64,000 nucleotides of DNA, from NCBI GenBank assembly GCA_947492105.1, contig CANLMN010000001.1, positions 124,001 to 188,000 on the forward strand, read 5' to 3'. How positions within the stretch are numbered: position 1 is the stretch's first letter; each line of letters opens with the position of its first letter. The DNA is from an uncultured Aquimarina sp. (GTDB taxonomy: Bacteria; Bacteroidota; Bacteroidia; Flavobacteriales; Flavobacteriaceae). The position numbers were made by a program, and so were the translations under genes. Shown in pieces: positions 18,138-27,285 of the stretch. The notes beneath the pieces are model-generated. The model was not told the origin of the DNA. It ran no database searches and saw only the letters and a list, made by a program, of their open reading frames with translations.

Positions 18138-19388
18138 ATGAAAAACTTACTGCTTTTTATTTTTTTAGCGCATACAATCACCTACTCACAAGAAACACAA
18201 GAGCTAGCCCCGCCTGATTATATTAGAACAGTAAAGTTTTTGGGATCCTCCAATCAATTCCCCGGAACCCCTATTTTCCCTTTGGGAGAATCATTATCTA
18301 TAAGCTTTGACGATATTGATGGAGATGAAGCTGATTACTATTACAAAATCTCCTATTATGATTTTGATTGGACTCCTGCCAAATTACCCAAAAATGAGTA
18401 TATGGAAGGGTTTGATGATGTCCGTATTGTAGATTATGAAAACTCTTTTAATGCACTAAAAATCTATTCTCATTACAGGCTCACCATCCCTAATTCTGAC
18501 ACCAAAGCGCTTAAAAAGAGTGGAAACTACATCCTAGAAATCTATAATGACAAAGGTGAGTTAGTTTTTAGTCGGAAATTCATTATTTATGAAAATATCG
18601 CTACCGTACAGGTTACCCTGAAGAGGTCGCGGAATCTAAAATATATCGACAGTAAACAATCAGTACAATTCACCATTAACACCCCAAAAGACCTCCTGAT
18701 CAGAGATCCCAAAAATATGCTGAAGACTGTCGTTATACAAAACAACAATTTAAACACAGCAATAAAAGACCTAACCCCTCAATATACTTTGGGCAACGAG
18801 TTTATCTACCGGTATGATGAGGAATCAAGTTTTTGGGGCGGCAATGAACACCTTAATTTTGACAGCAAAGAACTAAGAGCAGCAAACATCACCGTTAAGA
18901 AAACTGCATTGGAGGATATTTATCATCATTACCTATACACAAATGGCACTAGGAGTGAACGTCCCTATACCTATTTTCCGGACATAAATGGCCATTTCAT
19001 TATCAGACAACTTAATGCCAACGATAATGACATCGAAGCCGAATATGTTTGGATGCATTTTAGTCTAGAATACCTCGAGGACCTACAGAAAGGAAATATT
19101 TATCTCTATGGAAACTTTAACAACTATGCGATTACCGAGAATAACAAACTCACATACAATAAAAAAACTGGTTTTTATGAATTAAGGCGCCTTTTCAAAC
19201 AAGGGTTTTACAACTACAAATATGTCGTGGTAACAAAAGATGGCGCTATCAACACAGGGGCTATTAGCGGTAATTTTGACGAAACAGAAAATGAATACAG
19301 TGTACTGACCTATTATAGAGCCCCAGGAGAACGTTATGATCGTATTATTGGAATTGGCAGCGGCAATTCTAGCACTATCAGAAACTAA
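18138..19388 (+). CDS. Type IX secretion system plug protein (DUF5103)
   Basis: 416 aa. A signal peptide (residues 1-17, TYSQ) precedes conserved blocks DYIRTVKFLGS, PLGESLSISFDDIDGDEADY and YYKISYYDFDWTPAKLPKNEY typical of DUF5103. The C-terminal third contains an early-Ig/AMPK-CBM-like segment (GNIYLYGNFNNYAITENNKL). Family members are annotated as plug proteins that close the lateral opening or channel of the SprA translocon of the type IX system. Stand-alone gene here, followed by apaG after 193 bp. It agrees with the T9SS-like tail on the GH16 enzyme. Confidence 0.85.
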   Translation: MKNLLLFIFLAHTITYSQETQELAPPDYIRTVKFLGSSNQFPGTPIFPLGESLSISFDDIDGDEADYYYKISYYDFDWTPAKLPKNEYMEGFDDVRIVDYENSFNALKIYSHYRLTIPNSDTKALKKSGNYILEIYNDKGELVFSRKFIIYENIATVQVTLKRSRNLKYIDSKQSVQFTINTPKDLLIRDPKNMLKTVVIQNNNLNTAIKDLTPQYTLGNEFIYRYDEESSFWGGNEHLNFDSKELRAANITVKKTALEDIYHHYLYTNGTRSERPYTYFPDINGHFIIRQLNANDNDIEAEYVWMHFSLEYLEDLQKGNIYLYGNFNNYAITENNKLTYNKKTGFYELRRLFKQGFYNYKYVVVTKDGAINTGAISGNFDETENEYSVLTYYRAPGERYDRIIGIGSGNSSTIRN

Positions 19389-19581
19389 CAACTAATCTAC
19401 CTTTTACAAGTCTTTTTTTTGAATTTTACATCCAATCAAATCATGATAAATCATCTTTTTAACCCAAAAGAGGAATTTATTTTTGAAACTATTGTTAAAA
19501 TTCGTTATATTACCCTATATTTTTTTAAATTTAAACCAAAAAAAGATTAAGACTACTCCTTACTCCTAACTTAATTAGGCT

Positions 19582-19968
19582 ATGGTACATCAGGTAACAA
19601 GAGGCATAAAAATTTCGGTGGACACCACCTTTGAAGGCACGTTTTATAAAAACTATAAGATTCACTTTGCCTTTGGTTATCGTATTACTATCGAGAACCA
19701 AAGCAAAGACTCTGTCCAATTAACCGCTAGACATTGGAAAATTTATGATGCTCTTAGTGACAAAGAAACTGTTGACGGAGAAGGTGTCATTGGAAAAAAA
19801 CCTGTATTAAAACCAGGAGAATCTCATACCTATAATAGTGGATGTCTTCTCAGTTCGCCCTTTGGCGCCATGAAAGGTCATTACAAAATGATCAACTTTA
19901 CCACAACTAAAAAATTCAAAGTACAAGTTCCCGTTTTTAAACTAAGTGCTCCTTTTGCCTTGAATTAA
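19582..19968 (+). CDS. apaG: ApaG domain protein
   Basis: 128 aa, full-length ApaG. Motifs are the FGYRITIENQSKDSVQLTAR strand pair, HWKIYDALS, DGEGVIGKKPVLKPGESHTY and SPFGAMKGHYKM. The fold is a fibronectin-III-like beta sandwich; the protein has been linked to Co2+/Mg2+ efflux and diadenosine-polyphosphate phenotypes in enterobacteria, but its biochemical role is unsettled. It is convergent with the DUF6695 gene, with only 15 bp between stops. Confidence 0.93.
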   Translation: MVHQVTRGIKISVDTTFEGTFYKNYKIHFAFGYRITIENQSKDSVQLTARHWKIYDALSDKETVDGEGVIGKKPVLKPGESHTYNSGCLLSSPFGAMKGHYKMINFTTTKKFKVQVPVFKLSAPFALN

Positions 19969-19983
19969 TCTAGCACTAAACGG

Positions 19984-20979
19984 CTATTTTAATCGTTTCA
20001 CCAATTCCATTCGGAAGATACGCCCCCCTTGTTGTACGTGACAATAACTACAATTAGAATCATAAACAAATTTGAACGGAAATTCACTATCAAAATCCAT
20101 ATCCGTAACACGGAACAATCCTTCAAAATCTAGATTCCCAGCATCATCAAAACGTTTTATTTCATACACTGAGTCCTCAAAAACAGGATCATTACGCAAT
20201 AAAAAATACGCTCCAGATCCAATACCAGACAAATAGTCTGCTCCTATCAAGTGTGTTTTTAATTCTTCTTTGGCATTTTGTGTAATTGGTATATTTCTAT
20301 CAAAATAATTTGTAATATTCTCCCTAAAAGCTGTTTTTGTATATCGCATTACCTTGCCTTTATACACTTCATAAACAGGGTTTGTAAGTGCAGCCTTCTC
20401 TACATTACCTACTGTAGAGGGCGAGAAACTTTTATTACGTAATAAATAGCGTCTAATCTTGGCGTCATTTGTACTCGCCAAAATGGCATCTGTCACTAAT
20501 CGAGAACAATTGCTTCCTTCTTTATGATAAAATGCCTTGTACGGCACACTACCCTTGGCATGTAATGCTTGGATAAAACTGCGTGCTTTGTCATAATCAA
20601 TAGGATCACAAACCGAACCTACCAAACGTCCCATTCCATGTGTTTTTTCGGGATGAGCCTCGAGCCATATCAAAAATTGATCCAGATTCTTCAACACACC
20701 ATCTTCGACGACCCCCTTAAAAGGAATCTCCAACTCCACATCAGTCACGGCACTTCGTACACGCCCCATACCATCTGGAGTTACATACCGACCAAAGTCA
20801 TAATACTCTGCTTTTCCTGTGGCATTTTCTATCAGCACCATTGCTGCATGACCTGCTTTGATGTAATTCCCCTTACCTACGATCCCTAACTTTACCATCC
20901 ATTCTAATAAAGATTCTTGAGAAAGACGGACAAAAGTATCAGGAAAGGCTAATATGATAATTTTTCCTGTATGACTCAA
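19984..20979 (-). CDS. DUF6695-type protein, papain-like fold suspected
   Basis: 331 aa without a signal peptide. I recognise it as the DUF6695 family of flavobacteria. The block YIKAGHAAMVLIENATGKAEY with its His, followed about 100 residues later by NCSRLVTDAIL with its Cys, has the His-before-Cys order of circularly permuted NlpC/P60-like (YiiX/LRAT) enzymes, so a thiol hydrolase or acyltransferase is possible. The C-terminal part ends with SNCSYCHVQQGG. The start codon is TTG at 20979 and overlaps the stop of the NRDE gene (TTGA), implying translational coupling. Function unproven. Confidence 0.7.
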   Translation of the reverse strand: MSHTGKIIILAFPDTFVRLSQESLLEWMVKLGIVGKGNYIKAGHAAMVLIENATGKAEYYDFGRYVTPDGMGRVRSAVTDVELEIPFKGVVEDGVLKNLDQFLIWLEAHPEKTHGMGRLVGSVCDPIDYDKARSFIQALHAKGSVPYKAFYHKEGSNCSRLVTDAILASTNDAKIRRYLLRNKSFSPSTVGNVEKAALTNPVYEVYKGKVMRYTKTAFRENITNYFDRNIPITQNAKEELKTHLIGADYLSGIGSGAYFLLRNDPVFEDSVYEIKRFDDAGNLDFEGLFRVTDMDFDSEFPFKFVYDSNCSYCHVQQGGRIFRMELVKRLK

Positions 20980-21689
20980 ACTGTTATAGCTTCAAAAGTA
21001 GTTAAGCTTTTTTCTTGCTTGTGGAGATCTTCATAACGCATAGAAACGGTTTCATCATTTTTAGAAACTTGGGTAACACTACAAGTCTTCCTTGTTCCTC
21101 GATCCATCACAAGATCTACATCTTGATTACCAATCCCACCTTCTTTGTGAAACTTCAGTATCGATTCTGCGCTCAGTCCCTCATTATCTATAAAATCCCC
21201 GAACCACTCCTCTCGCATTTCTTTTATCTCCTTGGAATACAATGTAGAAGACGACCATATTCTAGGCTCTTTAGGCAACTCCTGAAAGTGTTTTTCGACA
21301 CCATCCCATACCAGTTCAAAAAATCGTAACCCTTCGGTCCAATTTACCACCACAAGAGTAAATGGTTCTATACCCGTATAATTATAATTGCGTAGACATT
21401 TTTCGAGATTATCTGCAACCAACACATCCTTGACCACAACTCCTCTACTCTGACGATAGTTTGACAATCGTTTATGACCTTCAAAACCTCCGTTAAGCAG
21501 ACACACCAAAGTATTTTTCTCACTTACTCCGATCCATGTTCCTCCTGCCACTGCATCTCTAGGATACAAAACCCTGACTGTCTGTTCTTGATAAAATTCT
21601 GGAAACAATGTTTTTCTTCCTCCTGCCTCATCACGATTCGACGTGAGTATGAAATCATTTTCCGAAATTGGTATTAAACTTACTGTACA
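20976..21689 (-). CDS. NRDE/TANGO2 family protein
   Basis: 237 aa from the Met at 21689 (MCTVSLIPISENDFILTSNRDE...). A start at 21722 would add 11 residues, but the family begins with MC(T), where Cys2 is the presumed Ntn-type nucleophile or metal ligand, so the shorter form is chosen. The hallmark NRDE sequence lies near residue 19. AVAGGTWIGVSEKNTLVCLLN and SRGVVVKDVL follow, as in TANGO2. Eukaryotic TANGO2 is linked to heme and lipid handling; the bacterial role is unclear. The gene is translationally coupled to DUF6695. Confidence 0.88.
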   Translation of the reverse strand, partial: CTVSLIPISENDFILTSNRDEAGGRKTLFPEFYQEQTVRVLYPRDAVAGGTWIGVSEKNTLVCLLNGGFEGHKRLSNYRQSRGVVVKDVLVADNLEKCLRNYNYTGIEPFTLVVVNWTEGLRFFELVWDGVEKHFQELPKEPRIWSSSTLYSKEIKEMREEWFGDFIDNEGLSAESILKFHKEGGIGNQDVDLVMDRGTRKTCSVTQVSKNDETVSMRYEDLHKQEKSLTTFEAITV

Positions 21690-21799
21690 CATACAAATAT
21701 TGGTCACATTTAAGGACGGCAACTTACAAAAAAAAGTAGAAAAACTCCTCCCTATGTTTACAAAAGGTTAAAGTACCTAGTGGCTTTTTTCTAATTCTC

Positions 21800-21807
21800 T
21801 ATCTTTG
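21800..21807 (+). promoter_or_regulatory. -7 promoter box upstream of pruA
   Basis: TATCTTTG is an exact match to TAnnTTTG. The start would be near 21814, giving a leader of about 77 nt before the ATG at 21891. Confidence 0.5.
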
Positions 21808-21890
21808 TTAGACATCGCATTGGTCTTGTAAAAAATGCAAGATACCAGATATCACATCACTACTAATCGCATACTTAAGAATACAAAATT

Positions 21891-23522
21891 ATGGGAAAAG
21901 GGTTTTCTAAAATACCTAAAGCTATCAATGAACCTATCAAATCATACGCACCTGATACTCCAGAACGCAAAGAAGTACTTGAAACATACCAGAGACTCTA
22001 CAATAAAACCATAGAAGTACCTCTATATATTGGTAAAGACAAAATTACTACAGGAGACACTCGCACCATGTCCCCTCCTCATGATCATCAACACACGCTC
22101 GGCGCGTATCATGTAGCAGAAAAAAAACATGTAACCCAAGCGATACAGAGCTCACTTGATGCAAAACAAAAGTGGGCAGCACTATCTTGGGAGCAACGTG
22201 CAGCTATTTTTTTGAAAGCAGCAGAACTTATTGCTGGACCATATCGAGCAAAAATTAATGCCGCAACAATGCTCGCGCAATCTAAAACCATTTTTCAAGC
22301 AGAAATTGACGCCGCATGTGAATTTATTGACTTTTTGCGTTTTAATGTCGCATACATGTCCCAAATATACAATGATCAACCAGAATCTACTTCTAGTACA
22401 TGGAATCGACTAGAGTATCGCCCGCTAGAAGGTTTTGTGTACGCTATAACACCTTTTAATTTTACTGCAATTGCCGGAAACCTCCCTGCAAGTGCAGCAC
22501 TAATGGGAAATACCGTGGTATGGAAACCTAGTGATAGTCAAGTATACTCTGCGCAGGTGGTCATGGAGGTATTCCAAGAAGCCGGAGTTCCTGATGGTGT
22601 TATCAATATGATTATGGGAGACCCAGTCATGATTACCGATACTGTTTTGAACAGTCCAGATTTTGGAGGAATACATTTTACAGGAAGCACTTTTGTTTTT
22701 AAGGAATTATGGAAAAAAATTGGTCAAAATATCCATAATTACAAAACCTATCCTAGGATTGTTGGAGAAACCGGTGGAAAAGATTTTATACTCGCCCACC
22801 CCAGTGCAAACCCCAAACAAGTAGCTACAGGAATTGTACGTGGCGGTTTTGAATTTCAAGGACAAAAATGTAGCGCTGCGTCTCGTATATACCTTCCTAA
22901 AAGCACATGGAACATCACCAAGCAACTACTTATAGACGATATTAAATCATTAAAAATAGGATCTCCGTCGAATATGGAAAACTTCATTACTGCAGTAATC
23001 CATGAGGGTTCTTTTGATAAAATCACGAGTTATATTGATCAAGCTAAGAAAGATCCAAACGCAGAAATTATAGCTGGTGGCACCTATGACAAATCTGAAG
23101 GGTATTTTATCAACCCTACAATCATTGTTACTACAGATCCCAAATACATCACAATGGAAACAGAGCTCTTTGGTCCTGTCGTGACAATATTCCTCTACGA
23201 AGACACAGACTGGAAAGATACGCTTAAGCTAATTGATCAAACCAGCGAATATGCACTGACAGGCGCAATATTCTCTGTTGATCGATATGCCATCGAAGAA
23301 GCGACAACAGCTTTGCAAAACTGTGCAGGAAATTTTTACATCAACGACAAACCTACTGGAGCTGTCGTGGGTCAACAACCCTTTGGGGGCGCAAGATCCT
23401 CTGGAACTAACGACAAGGCTGGCTCTTACCTCAATCTACTGCGATGGGTATCCCCTCGCACAATCAAAGAAACCTTTGTCACTCCGACTGATTATCGCTA
23501 TCCTTTTTTGGATAAAGAATAA
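21891..23522 (+). CDS. pruA: 1-pyrroline-5-carboxylate dehydrogenase
   Basis: 543 aa, the single-domain P5C dehydrogenase of Bacteroidota. It oxidises glutamate-5-semialdehyde to glutamate with NAD+ in proline breakdown. Aldehyde-dehydrogenase motifs: YAITPFNFTAIAGNLP, VWKPSDSQV, IHFTGSTFVFK, VGETGGKDFIL (general base Glu) and GGFEFQGQKCSAASRIY (catalytic Cys), then ETELFGPVVTIFLY and GQQPFGGARSSGTNDKAG. The start at 21891 gives the typical family N-terminus (MGKGFSKIP...NEPIKSYAPDTPER). No proline dehydrogenase gene is adjacent. Confidence 0.96.
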   Translation: MGKGFSKIPKAINEPIKSYAPDTPERKEVLETYQRLYNKTIEVPLYIGKDKITTGDTRTMSPPHDHQHTLGAYHVAEKKHVTQAIQSSLDAKQKWAALSWEQRAAIFLKAAELIAGPYRAKINAATMLAQSKTIFQAEIDAACEFIDFLRFNVAYMSQIYNDQPESTSSTWNRLEYRPLEGFVYAITPFNFTAIAGNLPASAALMGNTVVWKPSDSQVYSAQVVMEVFQEAGVPDGVINMIMGDPVMITDTVLNSPDFGGIHFTGSTFVFKELWKKIGQNIHNYKTYPRIVGETGGKDFILAHPSANPKQVATGIVRGGFEFQGQKCSAASRIYLPKSTWNITKQLLIDDIKSLKIGSPSNMENFITAVIHEGSFDKITSYIDQAKKDPNAEIIAGGTYDKSEGYFINPTIIVTTDPKYITMETELFGPVVTIFLYEDTDWKDTLKLIDQTSEYALTGAIFSVDRYAIEEATTALQNCAGNFYINDKPTGAVVGQQPFGGARSSGTNDKAGSYLNLLRWVSPRTIKETFVTPTDYRYPFLDKE

Positions 23523-23545
23523 TATCCTCTACATCAAAAGAAAAC

Positions 23546-23587
23546 AAAAAATCCATGGCACTAAAAAAATTCGTGTCATGGATTTTT
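23546..23587 (+). terminator. Terminator after pruA
   Basis: Hairpin with stem ATCCATGgCAC / GTGtCATGGAT extended by an A-run and a T-run, an 11-nt A-rich loop, and a TTTTT tail. It may also serve the convergent lipoprotein gene. Confidence 0.75.
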
Positions 23588-23622
23588 ATTAAATTTCCAT
23601 CAGCTAGTGTCTTTAAAAAACC

Positions 23623-24621
23623 TTAAGGGCGAATCAGCACCCTCCTGTAAGACAATGTATTTCCGCGGGCCATATACGAGAGCACTAATTTTTGTTCGTC
23701 TATCTCTACTATATACCAACACAAGTCTGATTCTAAGCAAGAAATATATCTCTGATTTTCAGGCGCTATTCCACTATCGCTATCCGACTCATTTAAACAT
23801 TTATTTGACAAAATAAATAACTCATCATCCCATTCACTAACCTCTTTGCCTGCTACTTCTTTTCTATGATTCCCCTCAAAAACCAAAAAGTTCGTTTTGT
23901 CTGTAATGTGTTGCCATTTGCCTTGCAACATTCCAAATGTTGCAGAGGAATCTTTTCTTTTGTCATGCTCCACTGAAGTTTGACGAACCCTATTATCACC
24001 TTCCTGATTTTTGGAGTCCTTAGAAACAACTCCTAATATATTTCGCAATTTTTGAACTTTCTTTGATAGCTCTATTTCTTTCTGTTCAAATTTTGAGTGG
24101 ACAATTTTTTTATGGGAAGGATTGAGCCACCTCACCAACCTGCTGTCTTCCAGGTAATAACGGTTTTCTTCTATTGTATCCACACTAGAACCTTCCATAT
24201 CCATCGGCTTAGTATAATGATACTCCTGTGTAAAAACAAAAAACAGTTCATTATCAAAAAAATAGTATTCTTCAATGAGCTTGCCTATGGATCCAAAATA
24301 GCTTGCGACTACCTTTTTTAATTCGTCATTTCCGTAATACCCTTCCAAATCCGCTCCTTCTGAACTCTCTTCGGTCAAATTTTTTATTACTTTTTTATAA
24401 GAGTTACTATTTTCATTAATATCTCTAAATTTTTCTCTGATATTCAAAATTATCTCCTCTTCTGTCTTCACTTCATTTTGATCCTTTTTCTTTGAGTCAG
24501 GAGTTATTTTTGTTTCTTCAGTAGTAGTATCACCTGTACTATTGGTACGCGATTGTTTACATGAAATCAGGAGGACCACCAAACAATAAGCAATTGTATT
24601 TGTAAATTTCAGCTTTTTCAT
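23623..24621 (-). CDS. Hypothetical lipoprotein
   Basis: 332 aa. A lipoprotein signal is clear: positively charged start, hydrophobic stretch, and lipobox LLISC near residue 21. A Ser/Thr/Glu/Lys-rich low-complexity linker follows (about residues 24-55). The C-terminal part (from about residue 225, FGMLQGKWQHITDKTNFLVFEGN) has strand-rich spacing reminiscent of a small lipocalin-like domain. No family is recognised and no catalytic motif is visible. It is separated from DinB by a 193-bp AT-rich gap. Confidence 0.75.
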   Translation of the reverse strand: MKKLKFTNTIAYCLVVLLISCKQSRTNSTGDTTTEETKITPDSKKKDQNEVKTEEEIILNIREKFRDINENSNSYKKVIKNLTEESSEGADLEGYYGNDELKKVVASYFGSIGKLIEEYYFFDNELFFVFTQEYHYTKPMDMEGSSVDTIEENRYYLEDSRLVRWLNPSHKKIVHSKFEQKEIELSKKVQKLRNILGVVSKDSKNQEGDNRVRQTSVEHDKRKDSSATFGMLQGKWQHITDKTNFLVFEGNHRKEVAGKEVSEWDDELFILSNKCLNESDSDSGIAPENQRYISCLESDLCWYIVEIDEQKLVLSYMARGNTLSYRRVLIRP

Positions 24622-24814
24622 TAAAATTAGTATTTGACCAATTCATGTAATTTTACAAAAAAAATAACTCTTTTAAACTTCAAACCAAAGATTTATTTTT
24701 TTTCCAATTCTTTGATGCTTCAGTTTCAAAATCAATCTTCTTTAATAAATTATTTTAAAAGTATTTACACTTTTAGTCTAGCAAAAAAAAACAGCCAATT
24801 AGTCGCATCCTAAA

Positions 24815-25378
24815 TCACAAAAAATCGCTGCCAAAAATCTTTACTGTTTTTTCTGCTTGTTTCACATGCCTTTCATTATGATACACCAAAACTCTCCATG
24901 TATCGCCTAACCTCAATTTGATAAGTTTGGAAATCGAAATTGCCGTTTTCGTTTTGTCCAAATTTACATTTTTGGACATATCCAAAAGCTCAATTATTTG
25001 ATATTGTTGGCTGATAAATTTTTGAAGCGTTGCAGTATCTAGTTCTGAATTTAAAGGGTTCATTGCCTTAAATGTCTTCATTTTATTCAAATCTTCATTA
25101 TACGAAACAGACTTACTAAAATATTTCCCCAACCAATTACTCTTAAAGACCTTTGAAGGCTCATGCTTAGATATTCCGATTCTTTTTGTTATTTCGGGGA
25201 GATAAAAATCTCCGTATCTATTCAAATGTTCCACACATTCTAACACACTCCAACTTGTAGCATTCTGCTTCCAATTCAACACATCAATGGATTGTTTTTT
25301 TAATTGCTCTACACTATCTAGATTCTCTTGAGTAATTCCCAACAAATGCTGTATCAACTCTTCTGTTACTAATGTCAT
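24815..25378 (-). CDS. DinB-family four-helix protein
   Basis: 187 aa of DinB-like four-helix-bundle proteins. Characteristic blocks are KQNATSWSVLECVEHLNRYGDFY (first metal His region), the middle KTFKAMNPL segment, and LGDTWRVLVYHNERHVKQAEK with the His residues of the metal site near the C-terminus. Members bind a divalent metal, and some are thiol (bacillithiol or mycothiol) transferases or act in detoxification; the actual reaction is not determinable. It precedes the Crp/Fnr-like regulator on the same strand by 56 bp in map order (regulator upstream), so the pair may be one unit. Confidence 0.85.
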   Translation of the reverse strand: MTLVTEELIQHLLGITQENLDSVEQLKKQSIDVLNWKQNATSWSVLECVEHLNRYGDFYLPEITKRIGISKHEPSKVFKSNWLGKYFSKSVSYNEDLNKMKTFKAMNPLNSELDTATLQKFISQQYQIIELLDMSKNVNLDKTKTAISISKLIKLRLGDTWRVLVYHNERHVKQAEKTVKIFGSDFL

Positions 25379-25434
25379 TAGTCTTATTTTTCTACAAATA
25401 TCACGAGATACTTTTTCAAAAAAATTGATTGAAA

Positions 25435-25971
25435 TTAAGATTTTTTGATTCTCGAAAGTGTTTCAGGCGTCATCCTCAAATAGGAAGCAATATATTTATT
25501 CGGTATTTCCTGAAATAACTGAGGACTGCGCTCCAAAACTCTTTTGTATCGCTGAACAGGAGAAGATGTCAAAATATCTCGCTCTCTTTCCATCTGTTGC
25601 AAAACAAAGTTCTCTAAAATAGCTATCCATACTTTTTTATTTTCTACAGAAGACGCAATAAAAGCATTATATCTTCTCTTACCAACAACCTTAACGGTAG
25701 TTTTTTTCAAAGCTTGGATATAAAAATCTGATGGCTTTTCATTCAAAAATGAATCCAAAGAAGCAATTAGACTGCCTACATAACCAAATCGAATAGTATG
25801 CTCCTCCTCCTCATCAACTACGAATATCCTCAGACTTCCACTTACAACCAAATAGATATTCGTATCAATACTACCTTTTTCTTTGAGGTATTGATTACGT
25901 TCGAGCTCTAGCACCTTATCCCAAAGATCGGCTTTATCCATTCTTTTTATTAAATCAGAAATAGGATTCAT
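25435..25971 (-). CDS. Crp/Fnr-type regulator with reduced C-terminus
   Basis: 178 aa. Residues about 20-120 form a cyclic-nucleotide-binding beta-roll (KGSIDTNIYLVVSGSLRIFV, then a glycine turn at RFGYVGSLIASLDSFLNEKPSDF). A helix and a short helix-turn-helix follow, EIPNKYIASYLRMTPETLSRIK. There are no clustered Cys residues, so it is not an oxygen sensor of the FNR type. This form is common in Bacteroidota and often sits next to DinB or oxidoreductase genes it probably controls. Confidence 0.88.
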   Translation of the reverse strand: MNPISDLIKRMDKADLWDKVLELERNQYLKEKGSIDTNIYLVVSGSLRIFVVDEEEEHTIRFGYVGSLIASLDSFLNEKPSDFYIQALKKTTVKVVGKRRYNAFIASSVENKKVWIAILENFVLQQMERERDILTSSPVQRYKRVLERSPQLFQEIPNKYIASYLRMTPETLSRIKKS

Positions 25972-26149
25972 ATGTATTTAGGGTAATATTTCAGAAAAAA
26001 GACAAATCAGTCCATAAGACTCACGCCTCTGATTAGTATGAATCCAAATATAACTATTTTGCTTTTACCTCTTTTGTTGTACCTTAGTTTAGCTTCTAAT
26101 AAGTTTAGAGTCCTATTTTGAATCTCAAAATCGATCTATTTGAGACATG

Positions 26150-26312
26150 ATACCATTTAAAAAATAATTCCAGGCTAATAATTCGGTTCTTTTTCTACTA
26201 TTTTTTCGCTAAAAAATTAAATCGTAGCTAAAACTATGTTTGAATTCTATAGCTCAAACTAGCGAAAAACAGTTCAAATTATTTTTGCCTACAATTACAT
26301 TTTAACTGGTAT
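26150..26312 (+). repeat. MITE-like element A, copy 2 (reference copy)
   Basis: 163 bp with ends ATACCATTTAAAAAATAATT and ATTACATTTTAACTGGTAT. Subterminal blocks are CTTTTTCTACTATTTTTTCGC on one side and CTAGCGAAAAACAGTTCAAA on the other, and the core is TCGTAGCTAAAACTATG. Inverted terminal similarity is limited to about 10-15 bp, plus the CGCTA/TAGCG pair. Confidence 0.8.
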
Positions 26313-26629
26313 GAAATACAAATCAAATTTGTTTGTATTCAAAATCGAACTCAGGTTTCTATACAGCAGTTTTTGTAACATCTCAAGTCTTCTTTAACTA
26401 CACCATTTAAATGTTCTTGTTAAGGTATTTTTCTAATTTAGCAAAGAGACGAGCACTCAACAGAACACTCTTATCGAACACTACTGTTCAAAATCTTGCT
26501 TTCCAACTACAATTATTATCTCAACACTATCTTCATTTATTTTGTAGTAGATACTATCGACTCCAAAAACAAACCTTCTAATTATTTTTTATATGATCAA
26601 CATTCTCAAAAGAGTAAGATCCTTGTACT

Positions 26630-26645
26630 ATTATTTCGAAATAAT
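26630..26645. repeat. Perfect 16-bp palindrome
   Basis: ATTATTTCGAAATAAT reads the same on both strands. It is followed within 12 bp by an A-run and a 6-bp hairpin (26657-26683). It could be an operator, but no gene is close. Confidence 0.4.
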
Positions 26646-27285
26646 CAAAAAAAAAAGACGCAAAGTATTTATCAGCCTGCGTCATTACAAATTTTAAAAC
26701 TCTGTAATTAATGAATTCTTATGAAATCATTTTTTGCCTCATTACTTTAACCCCTTTAAGAAAACAATAAAAAACCCTACTAAAAGAACCACTAGAGCCT
26801 AAAAATCGCATTTGTAACCATCATAATTATATCTTTTTTTTGCGTTAAATATTTCTTCCCAAATCGATACGCATCAAACATTACAATATTGACAACCAGT
26901 CAAAAACCCACCCCCCCCTAAACTTTAAACAATCACTAACAAAAACAACATAAATCAATTTATTTTTCTGATTATATTTAGTTTTATTGATAATAATTTA
27001 ACTTTTGTTTAGAATAACCCACAATAATTAAATCGTAAATTGCATTTGATTATTGATCAATTCTCAAAAACAAATGCTTACTACGCATTGAATTATGTAT
27101 TATTTTTTTTAACTCAAAAGCCTTAGTCAAAACGGCTATGGTTATATTTTCAGAAAAATAAAAGAAAAGGGGGCGCCTAGGTATAAGCCTACTTTCAAAA
27201 CTCAAATTGGTATAACTCAAAATTAATCGTAGCAAGAGGAACATATCCTATTGCCATTAAGTAACTACTCAAACCCAATAGTCAA

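Larger units (their letters stand above)
25972..27285. other. Long gene-poor region
   Basis: 1.3 kb. It contains element A copy 2 (26150-26312), a 16-bp perfect palindrome (26630-26645), a GACGCA / TGCGTC hairpin (26657-26683) and a run of eight C residues at 26911-26918. A 71-codon open frame at 26496-26711 has a poor, lysine- and asparagine-rich composition and no family resemblance, so it is not called as a gene. Confidence 0.6.

Noticed and set aside
25435-25971. The Crp/Fnr-like gene as the oxygen sensor for the nap promoters
   Set aside because: It lacks the Cys cluster of FNR proteins and is 24 kb away next to DinB; there is no evidence linking it to the nap sites.
26496-26711. 71-codon open frame in the long gap
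   Set aside because: Asn/Lys/Tyr-rich translation without any family pattern or promoter; it spans a palindrome and a hairpin.
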